Origin: Leptidea sinapis
Lineage: Eukaryota; Arthropoda; Insecta; Lepidoptera; Pieridae
Reading direction: 5' to 3'
Length of the DNA stretch: 64,000 nucleotides
Assembly: GCF_905404315.1 (NCBI RefSeq)
Contig: NC_066287.1
Span: 1,364,001-1,428,000, forward strand
Numbering within the stretch: position 1 is the stretch's first letter; each line of letters opens with the position of its first letter. A program made the translations under genes and the position numbers. The notes under the pieces were generated by a model, which saw only the letters and a program-made list of their open reading frames with translations, was not told where the DNA came from and ran no database searches. Shown in pieces: positions 11,471 through 23,900 of the stretch.

Positions 11471-13680
11471 AAAAGAAAACTTTTGGCAATAATAAGTATT
11501 TTCTTTGATTAACGCGAGTGTTTTATTTATTTATTTATTTATTTATTTAAAACATCACAAAATCCACAGAACTTAAATTAGGTTATAATAATAGTATTTT
11601 GTAGGACTTACATCTAATAACGGATTTACAATATTTATAATAAGACATGATATTTGTGCGTGTGTGGTTTGGTGAGAGTGCGTGTGTGAGCGGGTTTGTG
11701 AATTACTCAAAATTTAAGCTTCCTGTAGATTTTTATTTACACTCCTTTTAAAGCAGCCTTTACTGTTATTAAAAAGTTCAGTACTGTTGAATTGCTTATT
11801 ATAGGCTGCATAGAGTGCGACAGATTACCGAATTTTCATAATAATTAGTGTGACTCAGCGGGACTTGGAATACAGACGTGTGTCTAGTGCGAACTGACGG
11901 CACTCGTAATTGTATGAATAGTTCTGTTAGCTCTGTACTGTCGATCCTACCATGAACTATGTTATGAAGGAAAGAGAGATCCAGAACCTTGCGCCTGTCC
12001 TCAAGTGTCATCATATTATGAAACCTGCAAGATTCGGGGTAGTCCACATAATTGTGTCGTGCGCGATAGTTGATATGTTTTAAAAATTTTGCTTGTATGT
12101 TTTCAATTTCTTGGACATGTGTTATGTATCGTGGGTTCCATATGTTGCTGCAATATTCAAGAATACTTCTTACGTAGGCATAATATAGTATTTTTATACA
12201 TTTTATGTCTGAGAAAGGTTTACTGACGCGCAGAATAAATCCCAAATTTTTGTATGACCTGGTGACTATTTCTGATAGGTGTTGATTGTCATTTTAGTGT
12301 CCATTAAAACTCCTAGGTCATGGATTAGGTTAGTTTGCTGAATGATCATGCTATCTATATTATAATTGAAGTTGATGGTGCTTTTCTTTCTGGTGAAAGT
12401 AATAAACTTGCATTTGCTTACATTAATTTTTATTTTATTAGTCTTATAGTAATTGTTCAAATTATTTAGGTCAGTTTGGAGTTTAAGACAGTTGGATTAT
12501 TAATACTTAAATAGATTTTTGTGTCGTCTGCGTACATGAGAAATTTTCCTACATCATACAAGTATGCGGCATATAACAAAGGCGCTGAGCCTTGTGGTAC
12601 GCCGGAAGGGTTGTCTGTGTAGTCTGCCCACCTACTACTACTGCCTGGCAGATTGCGCTGGTAAGATTCAGTCCATCTCAAGAGATCACCGCAAATACCT
12701 AGCTCCTGTAACTTTCGTAGCAGGATGGTGTGGTCTACTCGGTCGAAGGCTTTCTCAAAGTCCGTGTAGATCACGTCTACCTGCGAGCCACCGTCCATAC
12801 CCTGCAATATGTCGTTAGTGAAGATGGCTAGGTTAGTGTTAGTGGATCGACATTTTAAAAATCCATTTTGTTGTGCAGGTATATTGCAATACAACGTTCG
12901 ATAAAAATGTTGATGAGCTATTTTTTCCATCAGTTCACTAAGTGTATTAAGTATTGAGATCGGGCGATAGTTCTCAATGGATGTCTTCGTGCTCTTTTTG
13001 TGAATAGGTACTATATGGGCCCTTTTCCAAATTTTCGGGAAGTAACCTTCACGAAAACATCGGTTGAACAGACATGAAATAGGCTGCGCAATACACTTCG
13101 CACACTTGGCGTAAAATAAGGCTGGTATTCCATCACTAACGGCTCCTTTAGTAGTATCAATGTTTTTGAGTAGTTTCATTATAAAATTTTCATTCGTATG
13201 AATAGTGTGTAGTGGATCGTGAGCAACGATATTTCCAGGCAAGGATTGATCGTTAGATGAACTATTAAAATTCCTAGAGAAAAAATTGTTAAATGCGGAG
13301 CATATTTCCTTTTCCGAGTAAAGTTCATCATTTCCATCGAACATCAGCTTAGGGTAGTTACTGTTATTTTTTCTTCTGGATTTAACGTAAGACCAGACAC
13401 TTTTGGGGCATGTCTTTATATTATTTTCTGATGTTGTTATAAATGATTGATAGTCGCACACACGCACACGTTACACATTTAAATAAAACACTTTTTAAAG
13501 GATTAAAATAAGTGTAATTGTAACTGTGTCTTTACATTAGATTTTGAGTAAAAGTTATATTTTTTTATAATTTTAGTTAATCCGACGTTTCGTGACCTTT
13601 GCAGAGCATGTTATCAGGCGGAATGCAACTTTTATACAAAATCTAATGTAAAAACACTTTAAAAAGTGTTTTTTTAAACA
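11470..13680. mobile_element. Fold-back MITE copy split by a CR1-like element
   Basis: The left remnant 'tattttctttgattaacgcg' (11498-11517) and the right remnant 'cacatttaaataaaacactt' onward match 1704-1915 as one continuous sequence. The right part also holds 'gttaatccgacgtttc' and ends 'aaaaacactttaaaaagtgt'. The CR1-like element at 11519-13470 lies between the two remnants. Confidence 0.55.
11519..13470 (-). pseudogene. CR1/Jockey-like ORF2, 5'-truncated and frameshifted
   Basis: Three minus-strand frames (13467-12466, 12460-12266, 12245-11799) join into the reverse transcriptase and C-terminal part of a non-LTR ORF2. Visible motifs are DGIPALF, ENYRPISI, YTDFEKAFDRVDH, GVPQGS and MYADD, the catalytic pair, followed by the thumb region (SILEYCSNIWNP). 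The endonuclease domain is missing, as expected from 5' truncation. A frameshift lies near 12475, another near 12255, and the loop between GVPQGS and YADD looks shortened. The 3' end is a (TAAA)n tail, read as (TTTA)n at 11520-11550. The RT is close to the element at 44125-46640. Confidence 0.8.
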
Positions 13681-13761
13681 TTCATAATTTCCTTGACCTA
13701 CATGAATATAGTTTTAATTGAATTTGATTCAAACTTAGATGACATAATAGTATATGCACAT

Positions 13762-13919
13762 GGCCGGACCATCGGACGCTCCGGTGGGTGCCTCGCACCA
13801 ATTGGTTCGGCGTCGTACTCGGTACGCTCCGGACGGAAATAATAATATATTCGCGCTATGGACAACGCGACATACCATCAAATAAGGTCCGCTATCAGAC
13901 CGCGTCCGATGATTCGGCC
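13762..13919. mobile_element. Short GC-rich MITE
   Basis: The ends ggccggaccatcggacgc (13762-13779) and the reverse complement of 13902-13919 agree at 15 of 18 positions. The interior has two 'acgctccgg' copies. It is far more GC-rich than its surroundings and non-coding. Confidence 0.55.
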
Positions 13920-14159
13920 GTACCAAATCCGATCATGTGTTTAGGCTATAAGGCAACTTCAAGGCTATATGTAGTTACATATTTATTCACAACAACACAT
14001 TGCTTATCATATTTGCAATACTTAATATGATAAGACAAAGTAAAAACTATCATTACAGGGAGGTGTACCAAGAACACTGGCAGCATTTCCGCATTGGATA
14101 GATAGGAACGGATCAGACGTTGACCGAAATAGCTGCCAGCGCTTTGGTTTCCAGTAGCT

Positions 14160-15220
14160 CTTTATTTTATTTTTTATTCATTTGAAAAATTCGGCTAACG
14201 GACCACCAGCACCTTTCAAACTATGTAATTGTAAAATATTCTATTGATTGAAAAGAGTGGCCGTCGATTTTCTTGTATGTTCTTCTCACGAGCTCTACTT
14301 TTTCCGAACATAATATGGTAGACTGAGTAATTTTAAAAAATGTTTTGTGATGACGATCCAAAAGCGCTTAATTTAAGCCTTCTTGTTAGAGCTTTTTTGA
14401 CTTTGAGTTTGAGCAAGGTATACACTAATATATACAAACATATACATACATCAATAATAGCGTTCATACGGTTAGTTACGCCACAAAATAAATAAAACTC
14501 TATCTATGTCCGTCAAGTTATATACATTATCATAAAATATAGATCGGGTTCATCCCACCCTTGAAAGAAGTAAAGAAGACTTATAACTATGTATGTTGTT
14601 ACAAACCTACCTTGGCTGACACCAACTCGAAAATAACAATAATTGTAACTACATCATATTGTTGTAATAATTTGATTGACTTTTAGGTAGTTTTGTATTT
14701 ATCATTTCATCATTAGGAGAACTATAAAAATAATTTAAAATAAGATTATTAATTTGTAGAAGAAAACGCAATTATTATTTACTTTTTAGTGCATATTATA
14801 TTATCTTGAAAAAGTTTTTGTGAAGTCGGTTGTTTTTTTGTAATTTTTATTAGATTTTTAGTGAATCTGAAGTACACCAACTAATTTGTCTGAATAATAT
14901 GTGAAGACCTACTAAAAGTGAAGTGCTCATATGAGACAGCGCTGTTTTAATGAAACCAACGAAATCAGGGAGATCGCCATCTCAATAGAGGAAATCTACC
15001 TCGAGGACAATTTAAAAAGAGACTTGCGAAGAGCGCAAAAATAGATAGAACGCTTTTAAATAAAAGAACGATCATCAAAATTGGTTGACCCAGACGAAAG
15101 TTCAGAGGTAACAAACATAAAAAGAAATACCGTTGAATTGAGAACCTTCTTCTTTTTGAACTCGGTCAAGAATGCAGTTAGGAATAATAATAATTCGTAC
15201 TATAAATACCTACCAGCGCT
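14160..15220. other. Non-coding stretch with a 'gaagtcggttg' repeat end
   Basis: The segment 14600-14850 is a decayed copy of the repeat at 4713-4950 ('actttttagtgcatattata', 'gaagtcggttgtttttttgt'). I see nothing else of note. Confidence 0.45.
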
Positions 15221-15224
15221 GGTT

Positions 15225-15540
15225 CTTGGGAATGGGCAGGAACATTGTCGCCTCTATAAGCATGGTAATGTGGTGGTGAACCAATCCCGGGGCCAGTGTC
15301 CTCGGCGAAATCACTAATCCCATATGAAGACAACCTCATGAAAGCTGAGAAGGCCAAGTTCAGCAAGTACTTTGACTTGGCAAACGAGATGACCGACAAG
15401 ACGTTGACTCGACCATCATAGTCCGGGTAGTCCTTACGGCAGTCTTATAGCGAAGAGCCTCGATCAGTATATCAAAAGGTTCTCGGTAAGTTGGCTCAAA
15501 GATCAAATACAGATGCCTCTATCTGCGGCCCTGCCACCGA
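15225..15540 (+). pseudogene. Retroelement C-terminal relic (uncertain family)
   Basis: Across shifted frames the plus strand gives GNVVVNQSRGQCPRRNH and KAEKAKFSKYFDLANEM, the latter followed by TIIV and a serine/leucine-rich tail. 'EK..KY.DLA.E' then a hydrophobic valine run is a pattern I associate with the C-terminus of some metazoan retroelement polymerases. No catalytic motif is present; the call is tentative. Confidence 0.35.
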
Positions 15541-15559
15541 TAGCTCTGCCCTTGGACAT

Positions 15560-16390
15560 GACTCCGCTGCCGGCGGTTTATGATTTTTTGTTTTCTTATA
15601 TTATCTATCTAATAATATAATACATAGTTTTTATACATATTTTAAAAATATGATTTTTGAAAGAAAATAAATACTATAATAATTATCATAACATGCTTTT
15701 CATTATTAAGTTTAATTCACTTACATTCCCAGTCATCTGTTGAGTATGTGACATTATGTCATACGATTTAATTCCGTGAGGGGTAATTTTAGTCTTAATA
15801 TGACAACACCTAAGACTACTCCTGTCTAAAAGAGGCACGCGGGGACTACTTCAATAGTATCAATATTCTAAGGTATGTTACATAATTTGAAAGTTGCCAT
15901 TGAGTGTAAAGATGCCACGCACACAAGCATCTAATAGTTGCCGTAATAAAAAAAAGGTATTGTTTATAGTTAGGTATCTAGTTGGAGCGTAGCAGAGACC
16001 AATCTTTAATCTAAGACCAAAAGATATCAATTAACTATATTTAGAAATGGGGCTAAGCACACTGATATCTTTAGCACAGGTTTCCACCTAGCTTAGATCA
16101 GTGTGATCTAGCAAAACTAGGATTATATTGTAGGTATTGTATTATAGAGAAACGTGTTAATTTTACAAGCGTGTAGTTAAGCATAAATAAAATCATTGTT
16201 TATTATTATAATGCTATTTTTAGATAATATAATTCAATATTTAATTTAAAGTTTAGTTTATTTATTTAATTGTATAGTTATGCTTAATTTTTTAGTTTAC
16301 CAGCATTGTTATTATGACGCCCGAATATTTTTAATTTTACTAAAAATAATATCGATTTAATTTCCAAATCAAACATTTTTTTTTTTTCAA
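15560..16390. other. AT-rich non-coding stretch
   Basis: Nothing recognised. Several T- and A-runs; no supported exon. Confidence 0.45.
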
Positions 16391-16396
16391 AAATAA

Positions 16397-16630
16397 TAAT
16401 ATTCAGCATCATCATCATCAGCCGGAAGACGTTCACTGTTGGACAACGGCCCCCCCAAAGATTTCCATGACGATCAGTCCAGCGCTGCCCTCATCCAACG
16501 TATTCCGGCGATCTTGACGAACGGTAAAAAGTACAAAGTCCTCGAATGGCGACCAGCTACCGGAAGACGCAGTGATGGTAGGCCCCAACAAGATAGACCG
16601 AAGATCTGGTCAATAATGATAATTAACTAT
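16397..16630 (-). pseudogene. RTE-type ORF2 3' fragment
   Basis: The plus strand begins with a (ATC)n tract and 'agccggaagacgttcactgttggacaa', the reverse complement of an RTE 3' end (compare 35880-35950). 'catccaacgtattccggcga' is shared with 35958-35977. It is short and rearranged, with parts fused out of order. Confidence 0.6.
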
Positions 16631-17039
16631 AATTGGTGGTAAAGACAATCAAAAGTGTTTGGTAAAAAGTATTTATTTCAAATGTTTACTTAAAACCAAC
16701 AACCTAACACTGTACGTCCCACTGATCTAAATTATACTTAACAATCACATACACCCATAATTACTTACATCTCGAAGTACCTATGCCAACATTTTATTTG
16801 TAAATCTCATTTTGAAACAACGCAATTGTGTCTGTAAGGAAGACACCGTGAAATTGCAGCGAATTTATGCAATATCCGTTCATTTGATGCTGTTATTATA
16901 TTATACCATGTCTCAATCAAATGTTGCTCTCGAGGCTAATAGTAGCCAGTAAAAATATATTTGCAACGTTAATTTATGGTAGTACTGCCTTGAACCAACA
17001 CTATCCATACAGTGAGTAAAGAATAGAAAAAATATATTT

Positions 17040-17347
17040 ACACAAATTGAAATCAAAGTTGGTGCTGGGGCTGCTGCTTCGGCTGCCGAAGACAGCAAGC
17101 GTCGCAAATATGTTGGTCTCAGTGAGTCATATACATCTTTGTGCCGTTTGGTGTCGAGACACTTGGCCCGTGGGGCCCAGAGGCGCGGAGAATGTTCAAA
17201 ATACTATCTTCTCGTCTCAATAAGGCTACTGGAAACCCAAGCTCTGGCAGCTATTTCGGTCAACGGGTCAGCCTTGCTATACAACGCGGTAATGCTGCCA
17301 GTATTCTTGGTACGCTTCCACGTAATGACGGTTTCAATTTTATGTAG
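17040..17347 (+). pseudogene. Retroelement-associated 'FVPFGVETLGPWG' domain, copy 1
   Basis: The frame reads VGAGAAASAAEDSKRRKYVG, then after a 2-nt insertion near 17132 IFVPFGVETLGPWGPEARRM and SYFGQRVSLAIQRGNAAS, ending in TLPRNDGFNFM and a stop at 17345-17347. I know this domain as the C-terminal part of mobile-element polyproteins repeated in many animal genomes; its biochemical role is unknown to me. A second copy, broken by stops, is at 60935-61262. Two copies in 64 kb support a mobile origin rather than a host gene. Confidence 0.6.
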
Positions 17348-17644
17348 TCATAGTATTGTAAATATAGTTATAAGATTTGTTTTATACAAATTTAATTTGT
17401 ACCAAAATTTATGGACGATGCAGGATTCAAACCCGTGCCTCCCTGGGGTACGTACCAGCGCTCGTTTCGGCATGACGCACTGTAAATTGTCGGTGTTTGG
17501 TTTAGTTGGTCGAGTGCTGGGACGTAGCCCGTAATTAAATAATGTATTCAGCTGCAAATGCAATGTATAAAACCTCTTTTAAGCGCTCGGATTACTTAAC
17601 TATATTTTATTATTCATACAACGCTGGCCCGAATCGATCATTAT

Positions 17645-18365
17645 ATTCCAAGTGTATCTACGACCCACTTTTAGTTATATAATAGTGTAACACGTGCATT
17701 CCAATTTAATTTAAGTGTTACAAATAATTTATATTTAAATATATTCCACTCATTTTTTGTCCTTGAGTAACGTGCTTGAGTACTATGTGACATCGTTTCC
17801 AAAAACGAAAAACCGTGGAGAATTCACTCTGAATTTGTAGATTTATTATAATCTGGTGAATATAAAAGTTCTTTGGCGAAAACAAATTTTTGTAATAAAT
17901 AAATAATGCCGTTCTTGAGGATTTTTTCACTGTAACGCACACTTTAACCTTGGAAACAATATATTTATAGAAAAAATACAATTATAAATACTTTGGATAT
18001 TTTTTTCTAATGAACAAATTCCAAGTATACTGATCCTTTAACAGTTATATAATAGTGTACCACGTGCATTCTAATTTAATTTAAGTGTTACAAATAATTA
18101 ATATTTAAATATATTCCACTCATTTATTGTCCTTGAGTAGCGGCCTTGAATGCTATGTGACAGCGTTTCCAGAAACGAAAAACCGTGGAGCATTCACTCT
18201 GGATTTTTGAATTCATTATAATCTGATGAATATAAAAGTTCTTTGGCGAAAACTAATTTATGTAATAAATAAATAATGCCGTTCTTGAGGATTTTTTCAC
18301 TGTAACTCACACTTTAACCTTGGAAACAATATTTATTAGCAATTTTATTCAAAGTACGATTCTTT
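17645..18365 (+). repeat. Tandem dimer, 370-bp period
   Basis: Two direct copies (about 17645-17990 and 18015-18365) share nearly all bases; 'gttatataatagtgta' falls at 17674 and 18044 and 'tggaaacaat' at 17951 and 18321, both 370 bp apart. Differences are mainly point changes, about one in ten. Neither copy is coding. It is either a two-unit satellite array or a single local duplication. Confidence 0.9.
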
Positions 18366-18540
18366 TTATACGTTTTGTACGTTTATTTATATATTTAATA
18401 GATTAATAAATGCTTTATCATGAATTTAATTTTTAGGCTTATCTATGTTACGAAAAATTTCGGTATAATTTTCACTGATTTTAAGATTATTATAGTCGAA
18501 AATATGCACATTTGTCAAGGATCGATGACATCACCTGAGA

Positions 18541-18762
18541 TCGTTAATTATATGTCTAGATAGACTGTGAATCCTGAGTGGCCCTGCATTGTAATGGGTA
18601 GTGCGTATCAATTACCATCAGCTGAACGAACTGCTCATCTCGTTCCTTCTTGTTATTAAAAAAAATAGTTAGTTTGATAATCGGTCCTAATTTATTTTTT
18701 ATACTCCAAACCTTTTTTTTAATTAATTTATATAGCAATACAGCGTTTTGCGGGTCAGCTAG
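18541..18762 (+). repeat. Chimera of repeat B head, repeat A tail, Helitron-like end
   Basis: 'atgtctagatagactgtga' (head of repeat B) runs straight into 'atcctgagtggccctgcatt' (3' half of repeat A), and the segment closes with 'cagcgttttgcgggtcagctag|t', a Helitron-like 3' terminus. Three repeat families meet within 220 bp. Confidence 0.5.
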
Positions 18763-19315
18763 TATCTTAATAAAATGCTTATGCTGTTAATGTGGATTTA
18801 AAAGAAAGGCACCTATTCTTATTAAAGTTACACTTTTCAGAAGTAGTTGCATCTATAAACTTACAATATACTTACTAGCAATTAAACAAACATCTCTAAT
18901 GGACAATTTGTTTTTTTTTTTAAGTGATCACTTCAAAAAATAACAAATTGTTTAGATAAGAAACAGCGACATCTCAAGTCAATTTCCTAATACTCAATTA
19001 ATGGGTTGTGCAGGTTATCAACTATAAAAGTAGATGATGTAGAAGTTGAACAAGACATATCTAATATACAATATTTATGAACGTGACGTCACTCGAACAG
19101 TTGACAGGTGCATCGTTCATAAATTTTGTTTTCAAATTTAATATCTCTAACGGAGATATAGCAATTTAGGACACGAAAGCCAATCTATTGTAACTATAAC
19201 CGATTAAGATTCACAGTCGTAAACAGTCAGTTACTGTCGTACGAGTAGATAAGGCGAATACCTGTCTACTGCCTCAGCAGTAGCTCGAACTATGTAAACT
19301 AGTCCTTTTTTTAGT

Positions 19316-19640
19316 TTTATTTATGGAACAGGAGAACAAACGAGCAAACGGGTGTTAAGTGATCACCGCCACCCACATTATCTTGGAACGTCAGAGGAAT
19401 CACAGGAGTGTTGCCGGCCTTAAAGGAAGGTGTACGCGGTTTTTTTGAAGGTACCCATGTCGTATCGTCCCGGAAACACCGCACAAGGAAGTTCATTCCA
19501 CAGCTTTGTTGAACGTGGAAGAAAGTTCCTTGAAAACCGCTCTGTGCAGGATGTGTGGCGGACACATCCCGATTCCCGATCTGGAAGCCTAAATGATGGA
19601 AGTTTTGAGAGAAGTGCCTGTGCCATAAACGATCAAAGAT
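19316..19640 (-). pseudogene. CR1-like ORF2 3' end
   Basis: Minus-strand frames give FSRNFLPRSTKLWNELPCAV and PGRYDMGTFKKTAYTFL, the extreme C-terminus of the high-copy CR1-like family, followed by its 3' UTR ('gtgatcaccgccacccacat' on the plus strand). It is 5'-truncated and frameshifted. Confidence 0.75.
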
Positions 19641-20212
19641 AAAAAATATTTACTATTTCGTTATAATTTGCTAAGCCAGTACTTAATACAAGTTGTAGAG
19701 ATGAAAAATATGTTTTATTATCAACGAACTACTCTGTAATTGTAATAACTTATAACTCACAGTTAAAAGTTTAGAAAAGTATATGTTATTGGTTAAGAAT
19801 ACGTAACTTTATAGCTTTTATGATTGAAATATGGAGTGAAATTTTCCTAGTGGTTTTGTGGTCAAACCTAGTTATAATGCGCTACTTCTCAAAGACGTAT
19901 TTATAGATCATTACAAAAATTGTTGCAACGATATAATGAAATTATTGAAGATTTGTTAAAAAGAATTGGATAAAACTTTGGTTGGCCTTTCTCCTTTGTC
20001 CGGAAATATTTTTGCCTGTCAGAAGAAATTAAATAGTAATTAAAATAATATTAATAAAAAAGTACAGATTACATAATAAAATAATGTGTAAATGATCTCT
20101 CATTTAACCATTGTTTAAGTATTTTCTTAAAAAGTCTTTTATTTAATAATTTTAAATGAATGGCTGGTTTTGATTCGTAACTTTTGAAATGGCGGCCTTT
20201 CCCCACACTAAC

Positions 20213-20460
20213 AAATCAAATCAAAATCACTTTATTCATGTAGGTCAAGGAAATTACACTTATGAATTTCAAGGTTTCTTTTCTTTTTACATTTACCGCC
20301 GCTTTGCAAAAGGGTAAGTTTAATTAGAAGAAGTAGCAAGAAACTCATTGACACTCTTTTTAATCAAAATTTATAGATAAATCGTTTTACAAATCATTTC
20401 AATTTCAATATATGTAAAGTGACCCAACAAAAATACTCAAACGTCAAATATTTATTATTT
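20213..20460 (-). repeat. Repeat E ('aatcaaaatcactttattca')
   Basis: A dispersed repeat shared with 25680-25925 (opposite strand), 38072-38092 and 38528-38590. In plus orientation of the family it ends 'aataaagtgatttgattt', like the tail of a lepidopteran SINE or a non-LTR 3' UTR. Confidence 0.6.
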
Positions 20461-20794
20461 TCGCCTGAAACACAGGTTTACCTAGCTCAGGCACAGTGTT
20501 AACTAGCTTTTAAGTAAAACTTGTATTATTCTTATTTTGTATTTTAATACGAGTAATCTCTTAATAAGTAAATTGAAATTGAAATTTAAAAGTAATGCCT
20601 TAAACGAGTAATTCAAGAACGTTAATGTAAATTAATGCGTAAAAAATAGAGTTATTGAATAAAGTATATGCATCAATCCACACACACCGTAAATAAATAA
20701 AGGTATTCTGTTAGCATTTTACTACGCGCGGGATTATCCGTCGCTTATTCTCAACTGGCGCGACAGTTGCTCATTATTTACTGTATCTTTTCAG

Positions 20795-20906
20795 GTTGCG
20801 GAGTTGCGGTTGGTAAGCAAACAGCCCAGCGCAGAATAGTTGGCGGGGATGACGCAGGATTCGGGACATTTCCCTGGCAAGCCTACATCAGGATTGGATC
20901 ATCCAG
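20795..20906 (+). CDS. Protease exon: prodomain Cys and activation site
   Basis: The acceptor is tatcttttcag|GT. The exon begins with the last two bases of a codon and encodes CGVAVGKQTAQRRIVGG and the first strand, FGTFPWQAYIRIGSS. The donor is CCAG|GTTATT, a rather weak site, leaving phase 2. The Cys normally pairs with the catalytic domain after activation. Confidence 0.9.
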
Positions 20907-23900
20907 GTTATTTTGTATATAACTATTAATATAATATGTATCTACTAATCACGGACGAGTAAAAAAGAAGGAGTCCGCGCCGTGATATTAACAAGTGAAG
21001 CATCTTTAAGCTAGTGTGTGTGCAGTTACCAGTGCTGACCATAGTATTTATTATATAACCACATTACTTTTAACACCAATTTTCTTATTACTGATAGTCA
21101 GATTGTTTCCTAAATTAAAAATAAATATCGCAGGCATAGTATGAGTAAATAAATATATTACATAAGAAAACAGGTGCACCCTGAAAGTAAGGATTACGGG
21201 TTTTATTTCTGATTACCCAATTTTTCGGGTAAAGTCCCTGTTTATTATCTATATCACTATTTATATCACTGTCCGTCACAGACGATGGCAGATGTCATAA
21301 CGGCGGCTGATCGGCTTATATTAGTGTAAGTGTGTGCGTGGCGCTATGTATTTACACGTTATCTGGCTTGCCTTGATGCTTCACTGTTATGTAGGTGACA
21401 TGGAGTCCTTATTTTTTTACTCGTCCGTGCTACTAATATACAAAATAAGACTTAGCAAACTAAACAAGGGACTGCTCAGAGGCGCTGTTCGGGTTGATAC
21501 AATATGTCAAATTGCTAAATACCACCCGCATGACGTTGACGTCTGTCATTCGACAAACGCGCGTTTTACAAGAAGTAATTTGCCTCTCACAGACACTTTG
21601 TGGAATCAATTACCGGCTGCTGTTTCCCCGAACCGATACGACCTTCAAGAAAAGAGCATCCCCACCTTAAAGGCCGACAACGCATCTCTTGACACCTGTT
21701 GTATCGGATGTCCATGGGCGGTTACCTCAACAATCCCCATCCCGGTAGCCTCTTGCCCGTTTGCCCCCTATTAGGTATATAATAAACAAATAAACTCAAA
21801 ATAAAAAAAAATATACTCAATATTATATTATGTAGTAATTCTAAAAGTAATTCTTCTAATCTAATGGTGTCCGTTTAATAAATATAACATTTTAAAACTC
21901 ATTCTACCGAATTGTAAAAAGTGAGGTAGCTTTACCTGTTAGATACGCAAAGGTATTGGACATATTATTCCACTCAATAAATTTGCGTATCTAATGGGTA
22001 AAGTTACCTCACCTTTACATGAAGAATGCGGTAGAATTTAGGATGTATACAATGGTATGGTAGAATGTGTTCGAATCGAGGCTGTAAGCAAAATTAAAAA
22101 TTTCTCTGAAATTCCAAATATGGTTATATGAAATAGGAGCATGTAATCTTATATCGGCTTTCCCCTTTTCGGAGGAAGCTAAAGGTATGTAGAAATTGGT
22201 TAAGATAGGTTTAGATAGGCGATAGTATAATATGTGTTATTTTGTTAATTGTACCATTAGGACGGTGGCATGCTCACTCTGTGATCAAAGTCTCTATAAA
22301 TTAATTAAGTTGAAAAAAATTAATATGCTTAACATTTATACACTACTTTTACTAGAGCCACTCTTAAGTCCTAAACAAAGGGATTGTTCTGACCACGGCT
22401 GCTCTCAACAGGTCGACGTGGTCGATGACCTACTGAAAATCAATGTTGGAATTGCACAATCAAATGTCACGAGTATGTGTCCTTCATCATCATCTCGGGA
22501 CACCCGACAGAAGTGATAACTTAATCTAATCTAAGTTGAACTATTTAATATTGTAATTGTTAAACTTTGCTTAATTTTTTGTATGTACATTATTAGTATC
22601 ATTATTGAATAGAAAGAAATTACAATTTTTGGGTTTTTCAATGATCCTGAGCGGCACTGCATTTAATAGGCAAGGCATATCAATTACCTTCAGCTAAACG
22701 TCCTGGTCGTCTCATCTCTTATTGTAAGAAAAAAAAGTAACGAAGCGGTTTACGCTCCCTTAAGAATCATCAAGTTATCACTACAAAACATAAGATTTAT
22801 TAATTACAGTCCACACACACTGTAAAGTATTTGCGCAATATTTATTTATTTATGTAGAGGAAACAAAGAGTATTACAATAAAAAAAGAAACTAAATTGAA
22901 TACTTAAACTTTCACCAGTGAAGTCTCCAAAAGTTATACAACACTTTTAGTTAAAAGTCAACGATGTAAACCACAAATCAAAAAGGTATACAAATTGAAC
23001 ATAATAATGACTAAGCTATATAAGTTACAACACGACTACAAACTCCTATTATACAATACTACAATGAATTTAATCGTCAGTGATACGAAAAAAAATGAGA
23101 ATGCGCAGAAAACAGTAAGTATTTTTCATTATCACAAAGCAACGATCTGAACACATCTTCCTTTTCATGAAATATATAAATATGACAATATGTGATTTGA
23201 ATTCATTTAATTCAAGGAGAAAAAAATAAACTGTACCTGCTATTTAATAAGTTACGAGAAGCAAGATTAAAGTTCTCCTTCATAGGTCTTGGTATTCAAA
23301 TTAACAATAAAATACCATACAGTATAAAGCTTCTTTGACAAACAAGGCTTACTATAGTATGGTAGATTATACAGAGGATAATGATGGTATGGTTCCTGTC
23401 TGGTTCTGCACAGACCTCCTAAAATTGTATAATAATAGGTATTTACCTATGAAATTGTCGTTTTGCAGTACTGGCCATTTCATTTGGCTAAGAATTCTAA
23501 TTTCAAATTAATTTTATTTTAAAAACATGGAATTCTTTTTCCAAAAGTAGTCATTTGTGTATTTATTATTGTTACATTTTCATCGCATTTCAAACTTTTT
23601 CGTAATCATGGATTAGTTAAAAATTCGAGTAATTATGGAATATGAGTATCGTCGTGGCAGCGACGCGGCAGAAGCGGCACGCAACATCAACGACGTTTAC
23701 GGAGCTAACACTACAAACCAAAGCACCACCTGTAGTGCATTGGTTTGCTCGCTTCCGTTCTGGAAATTTTGACCTGAAAAATAAACCTCGCGGTCGTTCG
23801 AAGACTTTGGTCGACAATGACGAATTAAAGGCGATTGTGGAAGCTGATGATACACAATCAACGGCTGAATTAGCAGCAGCTTTCGACGTCAAAACAATAT

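Noticed and set aside
12564..12818. 84-residue plus-strand frame
   Set aside because: Antisense shadow of the RT domain of the CR1-like relic.
17139..17563. 131-residue plus frame and 71-residue minus frame
   Set aside because: Shadow frames over the FVPFGVETLGPWG relic; the conserved residues lie in another frame.
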